14,835 nt of DNA from CAZOGW01 sp964579415 (lineage in GTDB: Bacteria; Actinomycetota; Acidimicrobiia; Spongiisociales; UBA5794), in contig CAZOGW010000077.1 in assembly GCA_964579415.1 (NCBI GenBank), positions 1 to 14,835 of the forward strand, in the 5' to 3' direction. The notes under the pieces are model-generated. The model was not told the DNA's origin. It made no database searches and saw only the letters and a list, made by a program, of their open reading frames with translations. This document shows, piece by piece, positions 9,391 to 14,835 of this stretch (its first letter is position 1; the number at the start of each line of letters is the position of its first letter). The translations under genes and the position numbers were made by a program.

Positions 9391-10656
9391 CTACTTCATC
9401 GGCACGACTTTCAGTCCGGACGTGCGGGTGGCCGGCTCGGCGCCCGAGGCATAGCTGTCCAGCACTTCTTCCATGCGCTGGAAAACCTCGGCCAGCACTT
9501 CGGACGTAGGCAGATTCGTGATCCGGAAATACGTCTTGTAGGGCGTGTTGAAACTGCTGCCGGGCGCCAGCAGCACGTGCTTGTGCTGCAGAAGGTCCAT
9601 CGCGAACTGCTGGTCGACGAAATCCGGCAGCACGCCTTCCCTGATGCCGACGAATGCATAAATGGCGCCGCGCGGCGCGTGCACCTGCAGGTACTTGCTG
9701 CTGGCCACGCCGTCGAGGATGGCCTGACGGGATTGATAGAGCCGTCCGCCCGGGCGCGTCAGTTCATGGATGCTCTGGTAGCCGCCGAGTGCCGTCTGCA
9801 CGGCCCACTGTCCCGGCACGTTGCTGCACAAACGCAGCGAGGACAGCTTGTCGAGCCCACTCAGGTATTCGCGTGCCGGCTCGATATCGCCGGAGAAAGA
9901 GACCCAGCCGACGCGATAGCCGCAGGCGCGATACACCTTGGACAGACCCGACAGCGTCGCGCACAGCGTGCCGTGCACCAGGGTCGCCATCGGCACGAAT
10001 TCGGCACCATCGTAGAGGATCTGGTCGTAGATCTCGTCCGAGAACACGACGAGGTGATGCTTCTCGGCAATGCGCGCGATGGCTTCGAGCGTCGCACGCG
10101 AATAGACGGCCCCGGTCGGATTGTTCGGATTGATGACGACGATCGCGCGCGTGCGGCTGGTGATCAGCGCTTCGATTTCCGCCGGATCGGGCTCGAATCC
10201 GCGCTCCGGACGACACGGATAGTGCACGGCACGGCCGCGGTTCAGATTCACCGCCGCCGTCCACAGCGGATAGTCGGGACTCGGCACCAGCACTTCATCA
10301 TCGGCAGACAACAGGGCACGCAGCACGAGGTCGATGAGCTCGCTCACGCCGTTGCCCATGTAGACCTCATCTGCCGTCACACCACGGACACCCCGGCTCT
10401 GCTGCTGCATCACCACCGCTTCGCGGGCAGGAAAGACGCCCTTCTGATGGCAGTAGGCTTCGCTCGAACGCAGGTTCTCGATCATCGCCAGGCGCATGGT
10501 CTCGGGCGTGCGGAAACCGAACAGCCCGGGATTGCCGATATTCAGCGCGATGATGTCGTGTCCCATGCGCTCCATTTCATGGGCGCGCCGCGCCAGATCG
10601 CCGCGGATTTCGTAGCGGACATTGGCGAGACCGGAACTGGGACGGATGGTGCGCAT
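9391..10656 (-). CDS. alaA: Alanine-synthesising glutamate-pyruvate aminotransferase, AlaA (YfbQ) type
   Basis: Class I/II PLP-dependent aminotransferase, 421 residues, closely resembling E. coli AlaA throughout: YDIRG-like RYEIRGDLARRA near the N terminus, LNIGNPGLFGFRTPE, GNGVSELIDL, PDYPLWTAAVNL, INPNNPTGAVYS, FSDEIYDQILYD and ALGGYQSI. The PLP-binding lysine is Lys240 in SGLSKVYR, and the Arg needed for the substrate carboxylate is probably in YFRITNLP near the C terminus. AlaA transfers the amino group of glutamate to pyruvate in the cytoplasm to make alanine. The ATG at 10656 is chosen because it gives an N terminus the same length as E. coli AlaA; a TTG three codons upstream is possible. 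No strong Shine-Dalgarno is visible. The upstream gap is filled by CTGG-rich repeats. Downstream, addB and addA follow in the same direction, so all three may share a transcript, with no obvious metabolic link. Confidence 0.92.
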   Translation of the reverse strand: MRTIRPSSGLANVRYEIRGDLARRAHEMERMGHDIIALNIGNPGLFGFRTPETMRLAMIENLRSSEAYCHQKGVFPAREAVVMQQQSRGVRGVTADEVYMGNGVSELIDLVLRALLSADDEVLVPSPDYPLWTAAVNLNRGRAVHYPCRPERGFEPDPAEIEALITSRTRAIVVINPNNPTGAVYSRATLEAIARIAEKHHLVVFSDEIYDQILYDGAEFVPMATLVHGTLCATLSGLSKVYRACGYRVGWVSFSGDIEPAREYLSGLDKLSSLRLCSNVPGQWAVQTALGGYQSIHELTRPGGRLYQSRQAILDGVASSKYLQVHAPRGAIYAFVGIREGVLPDFVDQQFAMDLLQHKHVLLAPGSSFNTPYKTYFRITNLPTSEVLAEVFQRMEEVLDSYASGAEPATRTSGLKVVPMK

Positions 10657-10671
10657 GGGATTCAAGAGGCT

Positions 10672-10705
10672 AACTGGCTAACTGGCCGACTGGTCTGCTG
10701 GCCAG
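10672..10705 (+). repeat. CTGG-rich intergenic repeat, copy A
   Basis: Begins AACTGGCTAACTGGCCGACT and ends CTGGTCTGCTGGCCAG, followed by AAGATAA. CTGGCC near the left pairs with GGCCAG at the right end, so the unit can fold on itself. It shares its core and its trailing bases with copy C at 13528-13560 and faces the inverted copy B. It lies just before the alaA start, within the alaA leader. Confidence 0.75.
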
Positions 10706-10779
10706 AAGATAACAGAATCACTGCTTGGCACATCCCGTACAGCAAGCAAATGCGGCGAGCATCACAGTGGCCTCTTGCT

Positions 10780-10833
10780 CTGGCCAGCAGACCAGCGACC
10801 AGTGGACCAGTCGGCCAGCGGACCAGTCGGCCC
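10780..10833 (-). repeat. CTGG-rich intergenic repeat, copy B (inverted, extended)
   Basis: Read on the minus strand it contains GGCCGACTGGTC twice, then an ACTGGTC and a GCTGGTC unit, and ends TGCTGGCCAG like copies A and C. It is longer than the others because the 7-8 base CTGG units are duplicated. It starts three bases beyond the stop codon of the racemase-like gene. The 74 bases between copies A and B show no gene I can support. Confidence 0.75.
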
Positions 10834-10836
10834 ACG

Positions 10837-11583
10837 TCAATGCTCCATCAGCAACGACCCAAATCCCTCGACCCTGTCCTCGATGCCGTTGCTTCGCAAC
10901 GCCTGCCAGTAGGTGCAGGTGTTGACGGCAAGGACGGGCTTGCCGAGCCAGCGTTCGGCCTCGGCGGCGACGCGCCCGAAGGCCAGGTTCGTTCCTACCT
11001 GGAGGATCAGCTCGACGCTGGGATCGTCGACTTCGCGGACGGCGCGGCGCAGCCGTTCGGGGGATTCGTGGGCCATGAGCAGCGGGCTGTTGCTCTTCAG
11101 GCCGAGCAGGTTCACGACTTCGAAACCGATGTCGGTGAAGGAGCGCCGCACCTGCGCGTCGCCCGACGGCATGTAGGGCGTGATGACACTGATGCGCCTG
11201 ATGCCGCCGTAGCGCTGGATCGCCGCGTGACACGCCTGGGCGCCGAGGATCACTTTGACATGCGCTCGCGACTCGAAATGAACCTGCAGGCTCGCCGTGT
11301 CCAGCGTGCCTTCCCAGAAGGTTTCGGCGGTCATGGCCATGATGACAGTCGAGGGCGCACAGGCCATGACGGTATCGATGGCCGTCTCCATCGAGCTTCG
11401 CACCGTACCCATCATCTGCGCGAACTCGTCCTCCGTCCCCACCGGCGTATCCGGGATGACGACGCGCGTCAGCTGGTTCGAGATGCCCGACGGACGCATG
11501 GCGTCGAACTCAGGCTGCACGACCGTGTTGGTGGCGGGCGTGATGACGCCGATTTTCAGGCGAGGGCCAAGTGAGTCAGGCAT
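10837..11583 (-). CDS. Asp/Glu racemase superfamily enzyme, arylmalonate decarboxylase / maleate isomerase type
   Basis: 248 residues, the usual size of the arylmalonate decarboxylase / maleate cis-trans isomerase group of the Asp/Glu racemase fold. Seen: KIGVITPATNTVVQPEF at the N terminus, MTAETFWEG (84-92), ISVITPYMPSGD in the middle, ILQVGTNLAFG (around 193-203) and VNTCTYWQALR near the C terminus. In a hand alignment from memory, MTAETFWEG matches the dioxyanion-hole segment GTSLSFYRG of Bordetella arylmalonate decarboxylase, and Gly197 falls where that enzyme has catalytic Cys188. The maleate isomerase first-site cysteine is also absent; Cys223 is the nearest candidate. Racemisation by two cysteines is therefore unlikely, and the reaction is unknown. 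The start is ATG at 11583 with a weak GGAA upstream. It is transcribed divergently from etfBA and followed by the repeat pair, probably as a single-gene unit. Confidence 0.82.
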   Translation of the reverse strand: MPDSLGPRLKIGVITPATNTVVQPEFDAMRPSGISNQLTRVVIPDTPVGTEDEFAQMMGTVRSSMETAIDTVMACAPSTVIMAMTAETFWEGTLDTASLQVHFESRAHVKVILGAQACHAAIQRYGGIRRISVITPYMPSGDAQVRRSFTDIGFEVVNLLGLKSNSPLLMAHESPERLRRAVREVDDPSVELILQVGTNLAFGRVAAEAERWLGKPVLAVNTCTYWQALRSNGIEDRVEGFGSLLMEH

Positions 11584-11728
11584 GAGATTCCATTCGGATT
11601 CAGGCGGGCCGGCAGTTTAGCGGTACCTCGCGGCTGTGTGCGGCCGAGTCTTTTTGCGGTGCATTCCGACCTCCGGAATCTCCCGGCCGATCAATGAGTA
11701 AACTCCACCGCAGCGCGCCGGAGGAGGT

Positions 11729-11757
11729 TTGACTCCGGCAGTCTGTTCCGTTAGCGT
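11729..11757 (+). promoter_or_regulatory. Possible sigma-70 promoter for etfBA
   Basis: TTGACT at 11729-11734 matches five of six bases of the -35 consensus. A 17-base spacer leads to TAGCGT at 11752-11757, a weak -10 that keeps the important first T, second A and last T. Transcription would start about 60 bases before the etfB start codon. Found by eye, so only suggestive. Confidence 0.35.
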
Positions 11758-11759
11758 GC

Positions 11760-11778
11760 CCCGCCGCTGCCCGGCGGG
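11760..11778 (+). other. GC-rich hairpin in the etfBA leader
   Basis: CCCGCCG at 11760-11766 pairs perfectly with CGGCGGG at 11772-11778 around a five-base loop. A run of six T lies at about 11802-11807, too far away for an ordinary intrinsic terminator. It falls just downstream of the proposed promoter, so it would form the very 5' end of the leader. The remainder of 11584-11828 holds the divergent leaders of the racemase-like gene and etfB and no other gene I can support. Confidence 0.4.
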
Positions 11779-11818
11779 CAGCGACCCCGGTTTTATGACG
11801 GTTTTTTCCACATCACTT

Positions 11819-11822
11819 GGAG
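11819..11822 (+). promoter_or_regulatory. Shine-Dalgarno site deciding the etfB start
   Basis: GGAG six bases before the GTG at 11829. An in-frame TTG at 11817 would overlap this site, so GTG at 11829, giving MSKILVGLKRVVDYN, is the better start and matches the family's usual N terminus. Confidence 0.65.
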
Positions 11823-11828
11823 CGCGGC

Positions 11829-12578
11829 GTGAGCAAGATTCTGGTTGGCCTCAAGCGCGTCGTGGACTACAACGTCCGCGTCCGCGTGAAACCCGACGGC
11901 ACGGGAGTCGTGACCGAGGGCGTGAAGATGAGCATCAATCCCTTCGACGAGATTGCGCTCGAAGAAGCCCTGCGCATCAAGGAGAAAGGCGGCGCAACGG
12001 AAGTCATCGTTGCCAGCATCGGTCCCGCCGACACCCAGCAGCAGCTCCGCACGGGTCTCGCCATGGGCGCCGATCGCGCCATCCTGGTTCAGGCCGACGC
12101 CGCCATCGAACCGCTCGCCGCGGCGAAGATCTTCCTGAAGCTGATCGAGAAGGAAGGCCCGCAGATCGTGCTGCTCGGCAAACAGGGCATCGACGACGAC
12201 AACAACCAGACCGGCCAGATGCTCGCAGCACTGTGGAATCGCCCGCAGGCGACGTTCGCTTCCAAGGTCGAACTGGACAGCGGCAAGGCCAGGGTGACGC
12301 GCGAAGTCGACGCCGGCCTCGAAACCATCGAAGTCGATCTGCCGGCCGTCATCACCACGGATCTGCGTCTCAACGAGCCGCGCTACGTGAAGCTGCCGGA
12401 CATCATGAAGGCGAAGAAGAAGCCGCTCGACACCCTGGCCGTCGCCGATCTCGGCGTCGACACGGGCAGCCAGTTCAAGACGCTCAAGTACGAAGCACCG
12501 GCCGCCCGTTCCAAGGGCGTGATGGTGAAGGACGTCAGTGAACTCGTTGCGGCGCTGAAGCAGAAGGGGCTCGTCTAA
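11829..12578 (+). CDS. etfB: Electron transfer flavoprotein, beta subunit
   Basis: 249 residues, normal for housekeeping (group I) EtfB. It pairs with EtfA to form the soluble FAD-containing heterodimer that takes electrons from acyl-CoA and other dehydrogenases and passes them to ETF-ubiquinone oxidoreductase. Seen: KRVVDYNVRVRVK at the N terminus, the family signature around VKMSINPFDEIALEEAL (32-47), the AMP-binding segments ASIGPADTQQQLRTGLAMGA and GKQGIDDDNNQTGQML, and the recognition loop LPDIMKAKKKPLD from Leu189, which in the human protein docks the dehydrogenase partners. Start is GTG at 11829 with GGAG six bases upstream. The stop codon shares one base with the etfA start, so the two are coupled. 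No oxidoreductase or dehydrogenase partner gene lies in the window. Confidence 0.96.
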   Translation: MSKILVGLKRVVDYNVRVRVKPDGTGVVTEGVKMSINPFDEIALEEALRIKEKGGATEVIVASIGPADTQQQLRTGLAMGADRAILVQADAAIEPLAAAKIFLKLIEKEGPQIVLLGKQGIDDDNNQTGQMLAALWNRPQATFASKVELDSGKARVTREVDAGLETIEVDLPAVITTDLRLNEPRYVKLPDIMKAKKKPLDTLAVADLGVDTGSQFKTLKYEAPAARSKGVMVKDVSELVAALKQKGLV

Positions 12579-13519
12579 TGACCAGGATTCTCATCGTTGC
12601 CGAACATACGGGCGGCAAACTCAATCCCGCGACGTCCAAGTGCGTCGCCTGCGCCAGCAAGATCGAAGGCGCGGAAGTCGATGTCGTCGTGCTCGCCGCT
12701 GATGCGTCGGCCGTTGCCACCCAGGCCGCTGCCCTGCAGGGCGTCAGGAAGGTGCTGAAGGTCGAGAACGCCGCGAATGCCGAGCCGCTGGCCGCCGTGC
12801 TGGCGCCGCAGGTGGCCGCGGTCGCTGCGGACTACACGCATGTCTTCGGTCCGTCGACCACCTTTGGCAAGGACCTGATGCCGCGTATCGCCGCCCTGCT
12901 CGGCGTCAGCCAGCTCAGCGACATCATGGCCGCCGAATCGGCCTACAAGTTCCGCCGTCCTGTGTACGCGGGCAATGCGATCATCACCGTGGAAGCCGCG
13001 TCGGACAGGAAAGTCGTCGCCACCGTCCGTGTCGCCTCCTTCCAGACAGTCGCCGAAGGCGGCAGCGCCGCGGTGGAAGCTGCGAACGTCGCTGCCGAAC
13101 TGCCGACGCACACGCGCTTCGTGGAACGCTCGGCCGCCAAGACCGGCCGGCCGGATCTGCAGACCGCGTCCAAGGTGGTCTCGGGCGGTCGCGCCGTCGG
13201 CAGCGCCGACAATTTCAAGGTGATCTTCGGTCTCGCCGACAAGCTCGGCGCCGGCGTCGGCGCATCGCGTGCCGCGGTGGACGCGGGCTACGCGCCGAAC
13301 GATCTGCAGGTCGGCCAGACCGGCAAGATCATCGCGCCGGAACTGTATGTCGCCGTCGGTATCTCCGGCGCCATCCAGCATCTGACGGGCATCAAGGATG
13401 CCCGCACGATCGTCGCGATCAACAAGGATCCCGAAGCGCCGATCTTTGAAGTCGCCGACATCGGACTGGTCGGCGATCTGTTCGCGGTGGTGCCGGAGCT
13501 GGAGAAGGCGCTGGGCTGA
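12578..13519 (+). CDS. etfA: Electron transfer flavoprotein, alpha subunit
   Basis: 313 residues, full length. The N-terminal domain begins TRILIVAEHTGGKLNPAT and includes HVFGPSTTFGKDLMPRIAA. The C-terminal FAD domain has GRPDLQTASKVVSGGRAVGS (about 189-208), VGASRAAVDAGYAPNDLQVG and the alpha-subunit signature from about residue 254: PELYVAVGISGAIQHL followed by INKDPEAPIF and ADIGLVGDLF, which hold the FAD. It works as the heterodimer with EtfB made by the gene just upstream; ATG overlaps the etfB stop by one base (TAATG). Nine bases after its stop begins repeat copy C, then the terminator at 13568. Nothing is missing or unusual in the protein. Confidence 0.97.
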   Translation: MTRILIVAEHTGGKLNPATSKCVACASKIEGAEVDVVVLAADASAVATQAAALQGVRKVLKVENAANAEPLAAVLAPQVAAVAADYTHVFGPSTTFGKDLMPRIAALLGVSQLSDIMAAESAYKFRRPVYAGNAIITVEAASDRKVVATVRVASFQTVAEGGSAAVEAANVAAELPTHTRFVERSAAKTGRPDLQTASKVVSGGRAVGSADNFKVIFGLADKLGAGVGASRAAVDAGYAPNDLQVGQTGKIIAPELYVAVGISGAIQHLTGIKDARTIVAINKDPEAPIFEVADIGLVGDLFAVVPELEKALG

Positions 13520-13527
13520 CGCCGGCA

Positions 13528-13560
13528 AACTGGCCGACTGGTCGCTGGTCTGCTGGCCAG
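13528..13560 (+). repeat. CTGG-rich intergenic repeat, copy C
   Basis: Starts AACTGGCCGACTGGTCGCTG and ends GTCTGCTGGCCAG, followed by AAATAA. It is copy A with one extra GCTGGTC unit. It begins nine bases after the etfA stop and faces the inverted copy D, with the terminator between them. Confidence 0.75.
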
Positions 13561-13567
13561 AAATAAG

Positions 13568-13598
13568 AAGGGGACGAAAGCTCGTCCCCTTTCTTTTT
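13568..13598 (+). terminator. Strong intrinsic terminator after etfBA, probably bidirectional
   Basis: A perfect 10-base stem, AAGGGGACGA at 13568-13577 with TCGTCCCCTT at 13582-13591, encloses a four-base loop and is followed by TCTTTTT. Read on the minus strand the same hairpin is followed by CTTATTT, so it can also serve the convergent peroxiredoxin gene. Confidence 0.9.
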
Positions 13599-13610
13599 CC
13601 CGGTCTTCAT

Positions 13611-13647
13611 CTGGCCGACAGACCAGTTGACCAGTCGGCCAGCGACC
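13611..13647 (-). repeat. CTGG-rich intergenic repeat, copy D (inverted)
   Basis: On the minus strand it reads GGTCGCTGGCCGACTGGTCA and ends ACTGGTCTGTCGGCCAG. It differs from copy C mainly by the leading GGTCGCTG and TCGG instead of CTGG near the end. It lies eight bases beyond the peroxiredoxin stop codon. Confidence 0.7.
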
Positions 13648-13648
13648 C

Positions 13649-13668
13649 CGCCCAGCTATAGCTGGGCG
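13649..13668. repeat. 20-base perfect palindrome over the peroxiredoxin stop codon
   Basis: Ten bases, CGCCCAGCTA, are followed directly by their exact reverse complement TAGCTGGGCG. It encodes the last residues Ala-Gln-Leu and the TAG stop of the peroxiredoxin. It sits beside repeat copy D but does not share its sequence. No T-run follows on either strand. Confidence 0.8.
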
Positions 13669-14138
13669 AGCACATGCTCCGCGCTCGACACCTTGAACTC
13701 GCCCTTCGCTTCCACGTTGAGCTGCTTCACCACGCCGTTGTCCACGACGATGGCAAAGCGCTGACCGCGGGTACCCATCCCGAATCCTGAGGCATCCATT
13801 TCCAGGCCGAGCGCCTTCGTGTAATCGGCGTTGCCGTCGGCGAGCATGTCTACCTTGTCGTCGGTGTTCTGCGATTTGCCCCAGGCCTTCATGACGAAGG
13901 CATCGTTCACGGCCAGGCAGGCGATCCTGTCGACCCCCTTGCCCTTGAGTGCGCCGGCCTGTTCCACGAAACCGGGCAGATGCTTGGCATCGCAGGTCGG
14001 GGTGAAAGCGCCCGGCACCGAGAACAGTACGACCTTCCTGCCCTTGAAGTACTCGTCCGTGCTGATTTTCTGCGGACCGTCCTTCGTTGCGAGCGTGAGC
14101 GTTCCGGAAGGCATCTGGTCGCCGACTTTGATCGTCAT
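13656..14138 (-). CDS. Peroxiredoxin, Prx5/PrxII type
   Basis: 160 residues, the usual size of a Prx5-type thiol peroxidase, which reduces hydrogen peroxide and organic hydroperoxides in the cytoplasm. The peroxidatic cysteine is Cys49 in PGAFTPTCDAKHLPGF, the signature of this subgroup, with the catalytic Arg probably in GMGTRGQRFAIVVDNG. A second cysteine, Cys74 in RIACLAV, is 25 residues later, the same spacing as the two cysteines of plant type II peroxiredoxins, so glutaredoxin or thioredoxin could recycle it. No glutaredoxin domain is fused. The start is ATG at 14138 with GGAGG seven bases upstream; a TTG at 14156 lacks such support. It converges on etfBA and shares its terminator. No promoter or OxyR-like site was convincing in the 158-base gap upstream, which holds the CACAGAG inverted repeat. 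Confidence 0.95.
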   Translation of the reverse strand: MTIKVGDQMPSGTLTLATKDGPQKISTDEYFKGRKVVLFSVPGAFTPTCDAKHLPGFVEQAGALKGKGVDRIACLAVNDAFVMKAWGKSQNTDDKVDMLADGNADYTKALGLEMDASGFGMGTRGQRFAIVVDNGVVKQLNVEAKGEFKVSSAEHVLAQL

Positions 14139-14145
14139 AGCTTGT

Positions 14146-14150
14146 CCTCC
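14146..14150 (-). promoter_or_regulatory. Shine-Dalgarno site deciding the peroxiredoxin start
   Basis: GGAGG on the minus strand, seven bases before the ATG at 14138. It rules in this start over the TTG at 14156, which lies upstream of the site. Confidence 0.7.
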
Positions 14151-14204
14151 GTTCAATGACAGACGTGGCTCCTCACGGACCGCGAGAGACTACGATCCGC
14201 AAGA

Positions 14205-14287
14205 ATTTCACACAGAGAGCACAGAGTACACAGAGCTGATACGAATGAAATTCCGTCTCTGTGCTCTCTGTGTACTCTGTGTGAAAT
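14205..14287. repeat. Inverted repeat with 31-base arms made of CACAGAG units
   Basis: The left arm (14205-14235) begins ATTTCACACAGAGAGCACAG and the right arm (14257-14287) ends TACTCTGTGTGAAAT. The arms pair except for two dinucleotide positions where TA and CT are exchanged, because the internal nine-base units are in swapped order. The spacer is 21 bases. A second pairing exists between GAATTTCA at 14203-14210 and TGAAATTC at 14246-14253. It fills the gap between the GntR regulator stop and the peroxiredoxin leader, ending ten bases from the regulator's stop. The composition is much poorer in G+C than its surroundings. Confidence 0.9.
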
Positions 14288-14296
14288 GCCTTTCTC

Positions 14297-14835
14297 TTAC
14301 AGCAGTCGCAGTGCGCCGCGGGCGCCAAGGATGTGCGAACGCATCAATGCCGCCGTCCAGTCCGGATCGCGCGCTTCGAGCGCGCGCACGATTTCCAGAT
14401 GATGCGAGGCGCTGCGGATCAGGTCTTCGTCCTGGTACGTCTCGAACGTCTTCATCATGAGCTGGGCCTCGATCAACGACGACAGCGCATTCGCCAGGCG
14501 CGAACTGCCGGCGCATTCCTGGATGCGATGATGAAACTGGCTGTTGAGTTCGCCGACGCGTTCCAGGTAGCCCTCGCGCTTGCTGAGCGTCTCGTGATAC
14601 TGGTCCTCCGCCAGTTGTCGCAATTCCGCGATCTTGTCCGGCGTCATGCGGCGCGCGGCGCGTGCTGCGCCGTACGATTCAAGCAGTGCGCGCAGTTCGA
14701 ACACATCGTCGCGTTCCTCGCTGGTCCATTCAGTGACGATGGCCCCCTGATGCGGGATGAATTCGAGCAATCCTTCCGCATGCAACTTGCGCAATGCTTC
14801 ACGAACCGGCGTGCGACTGACGCCGGCGGCGGCGG
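14297..14835 (-). CDS. GntR family transcriptional regulator, FCD (FadR) subfamily; 5' end outside window
   Basis: The frame is open through the right edge, so the N terminus is missing. The visible part starts within the winged helix-turn-helix DNA-binding domain: AAAGVSRTPVREALRKL is the recognition-helix region typical of GntR proteins, followed by EGLLEFIPHQGAIV (the wing). The rest is an all-helical FCD ligand-binding domain: FELRALLESYGAARAA, then NSQFHHRI, SHHLEIVRALEARD and RSHILGA, whose three conserved histidines usually bind a metal ion that helps hold an organic acid ligand; the usual Asp before FHHRI is Asn here. Such regulators mostly repress catabolic operons and are released by a carboxylate. 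The target and ligand are not visible, since its likely partner genes would be beyond the edge. It points the same way as the peroxiredoxin gene but is separated from it by the inverted repeat. Confidence 0.9.
   Translation of the reverse strand, partial: AAAGVSRTPVREALRKLHAEGLLEFIPHQGAIVTEWTSEERDDVFELRALLESYGAARAARRMTPDKIAELRQLAEDQYHETLSKREGYLERVGELNSQFHHRIQECAGSSRLANALSSLIEAQLMMKTFETYQDEDLIRSASHHLEIVRALEARDPDWTAALMRSHILGARGALRLL

Noticed and set aside
10718..10762. A 14-residue frame (MLAAFACCTGCAKQ) on the minus strand with an AGAGG upstream, resembling a tiny lipoprotein
   Set aside because: It is too short to separate from chance, lies between two repeat copies, and the apparent ribosome site is itself next to repeat sequence. 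Only conservation in relatives could rescue it.
9577..11574. A 665-codon open frame on the plus strand
   Set aside because: It is antisense to alaA and the racemase-like gene and crosses the repeat region between them; no protein motif is visible.
10837..11583. Naming the racemase-fold gene as aspartate or glutamate racemase
   Set aside because: The paired catalytic cysteines of those enzymes are not present at the expected sites, and the sequence is nearer the arylmalonate decarboxylase / maleate isomerase group.
13831..14460. A 209-codon plus-strand frame containing an LCALCVLCV peptide
   Set aside because: It is antisense to the peroxiredoxin and GntR genes; the striking peptide is just the CACAGAG inverted repeat read as codons.
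1..14835. CRISPR array, toxin-antitoxin pair, prophage or insertion sequence
   Set aside because: No regularly spaced direct repeats, transposase, integrase or small toxin-like gene was found. The CTGG repeats are short, irregular and inverted, unlike a CRISPR array.

Overview
The window is a GC-rich, densely coded stretch of proteobacterial chromosome. An AlaA-type aminotransferase, a nuclease pair resembling the AddB-like 'probable DNA repair protein' family plus an AddA/RecB-type helicase-nuclease, a housekeeping etfBA pair and a ClsC-type lipoprotein together suggest a gammaproteobacterium (a Steroidobacter/Nevskia/Xanthomonas-like lineage is my guess from gene style and intergenic repeats; the sequence does not prove it). 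No rRNA, tRNA, CRISPR array, insertion sequence or phage gene was seen.

Layout. (1) Positions 2-1570, plus strand: the C-terminal part of a large protein with a complete subtilisin-like S8 protease domain; the reading frame is open through the left edge, and its first ~50 residues look like the tail of an alpha/beta-hydrolase, so the full gene may be an esterase-protease fusion. (2) 1686-3260, plus: a lipoprotein of the phospholipase D / cardiolipin synthase C type. (3) 3267-10656, minus: three co-oriented genes, alaA-like aminotransferase, AddB-like nuclease and AddA-like helicase-nuclease; the last two overlap by 11 bases and almost certainly form one heterodimeric DNA end-processing enzyme. 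(4) 10837-11583, minus: an Asp/Glu racemase / arylmalonate decarboxylase superfamily enzyme without cysteine at the two usual catalytic sites. (5) 11829-13519, plus: etfB and etfA, translationally coupled, ending in a strong hairpin terminator that is probably shared with the convergent (6) peroxiredoxin gene (13656-14138, minus). (7) 14297-14835, minus: a GntR/FCD regulator cut by the right edge.

The most unusual content is between the genes. A family of CTGG-rich, partly palindromic repeats occurs as two inverted pairs (10672-10833 and 13528-13647), the second enclosing the etfBA/peroxiredoxin terminator. A different, 31-base-arm inverted repeat built from CACAGAG units lies at 14205-14287. 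A 20-base perfect palindrome covers the peroxiredoxin stop codon. I did not find a convincing new multi-gene system; the leads most worth following are the repeat families and the truncated hydrolase-protease fusion at the left edge.
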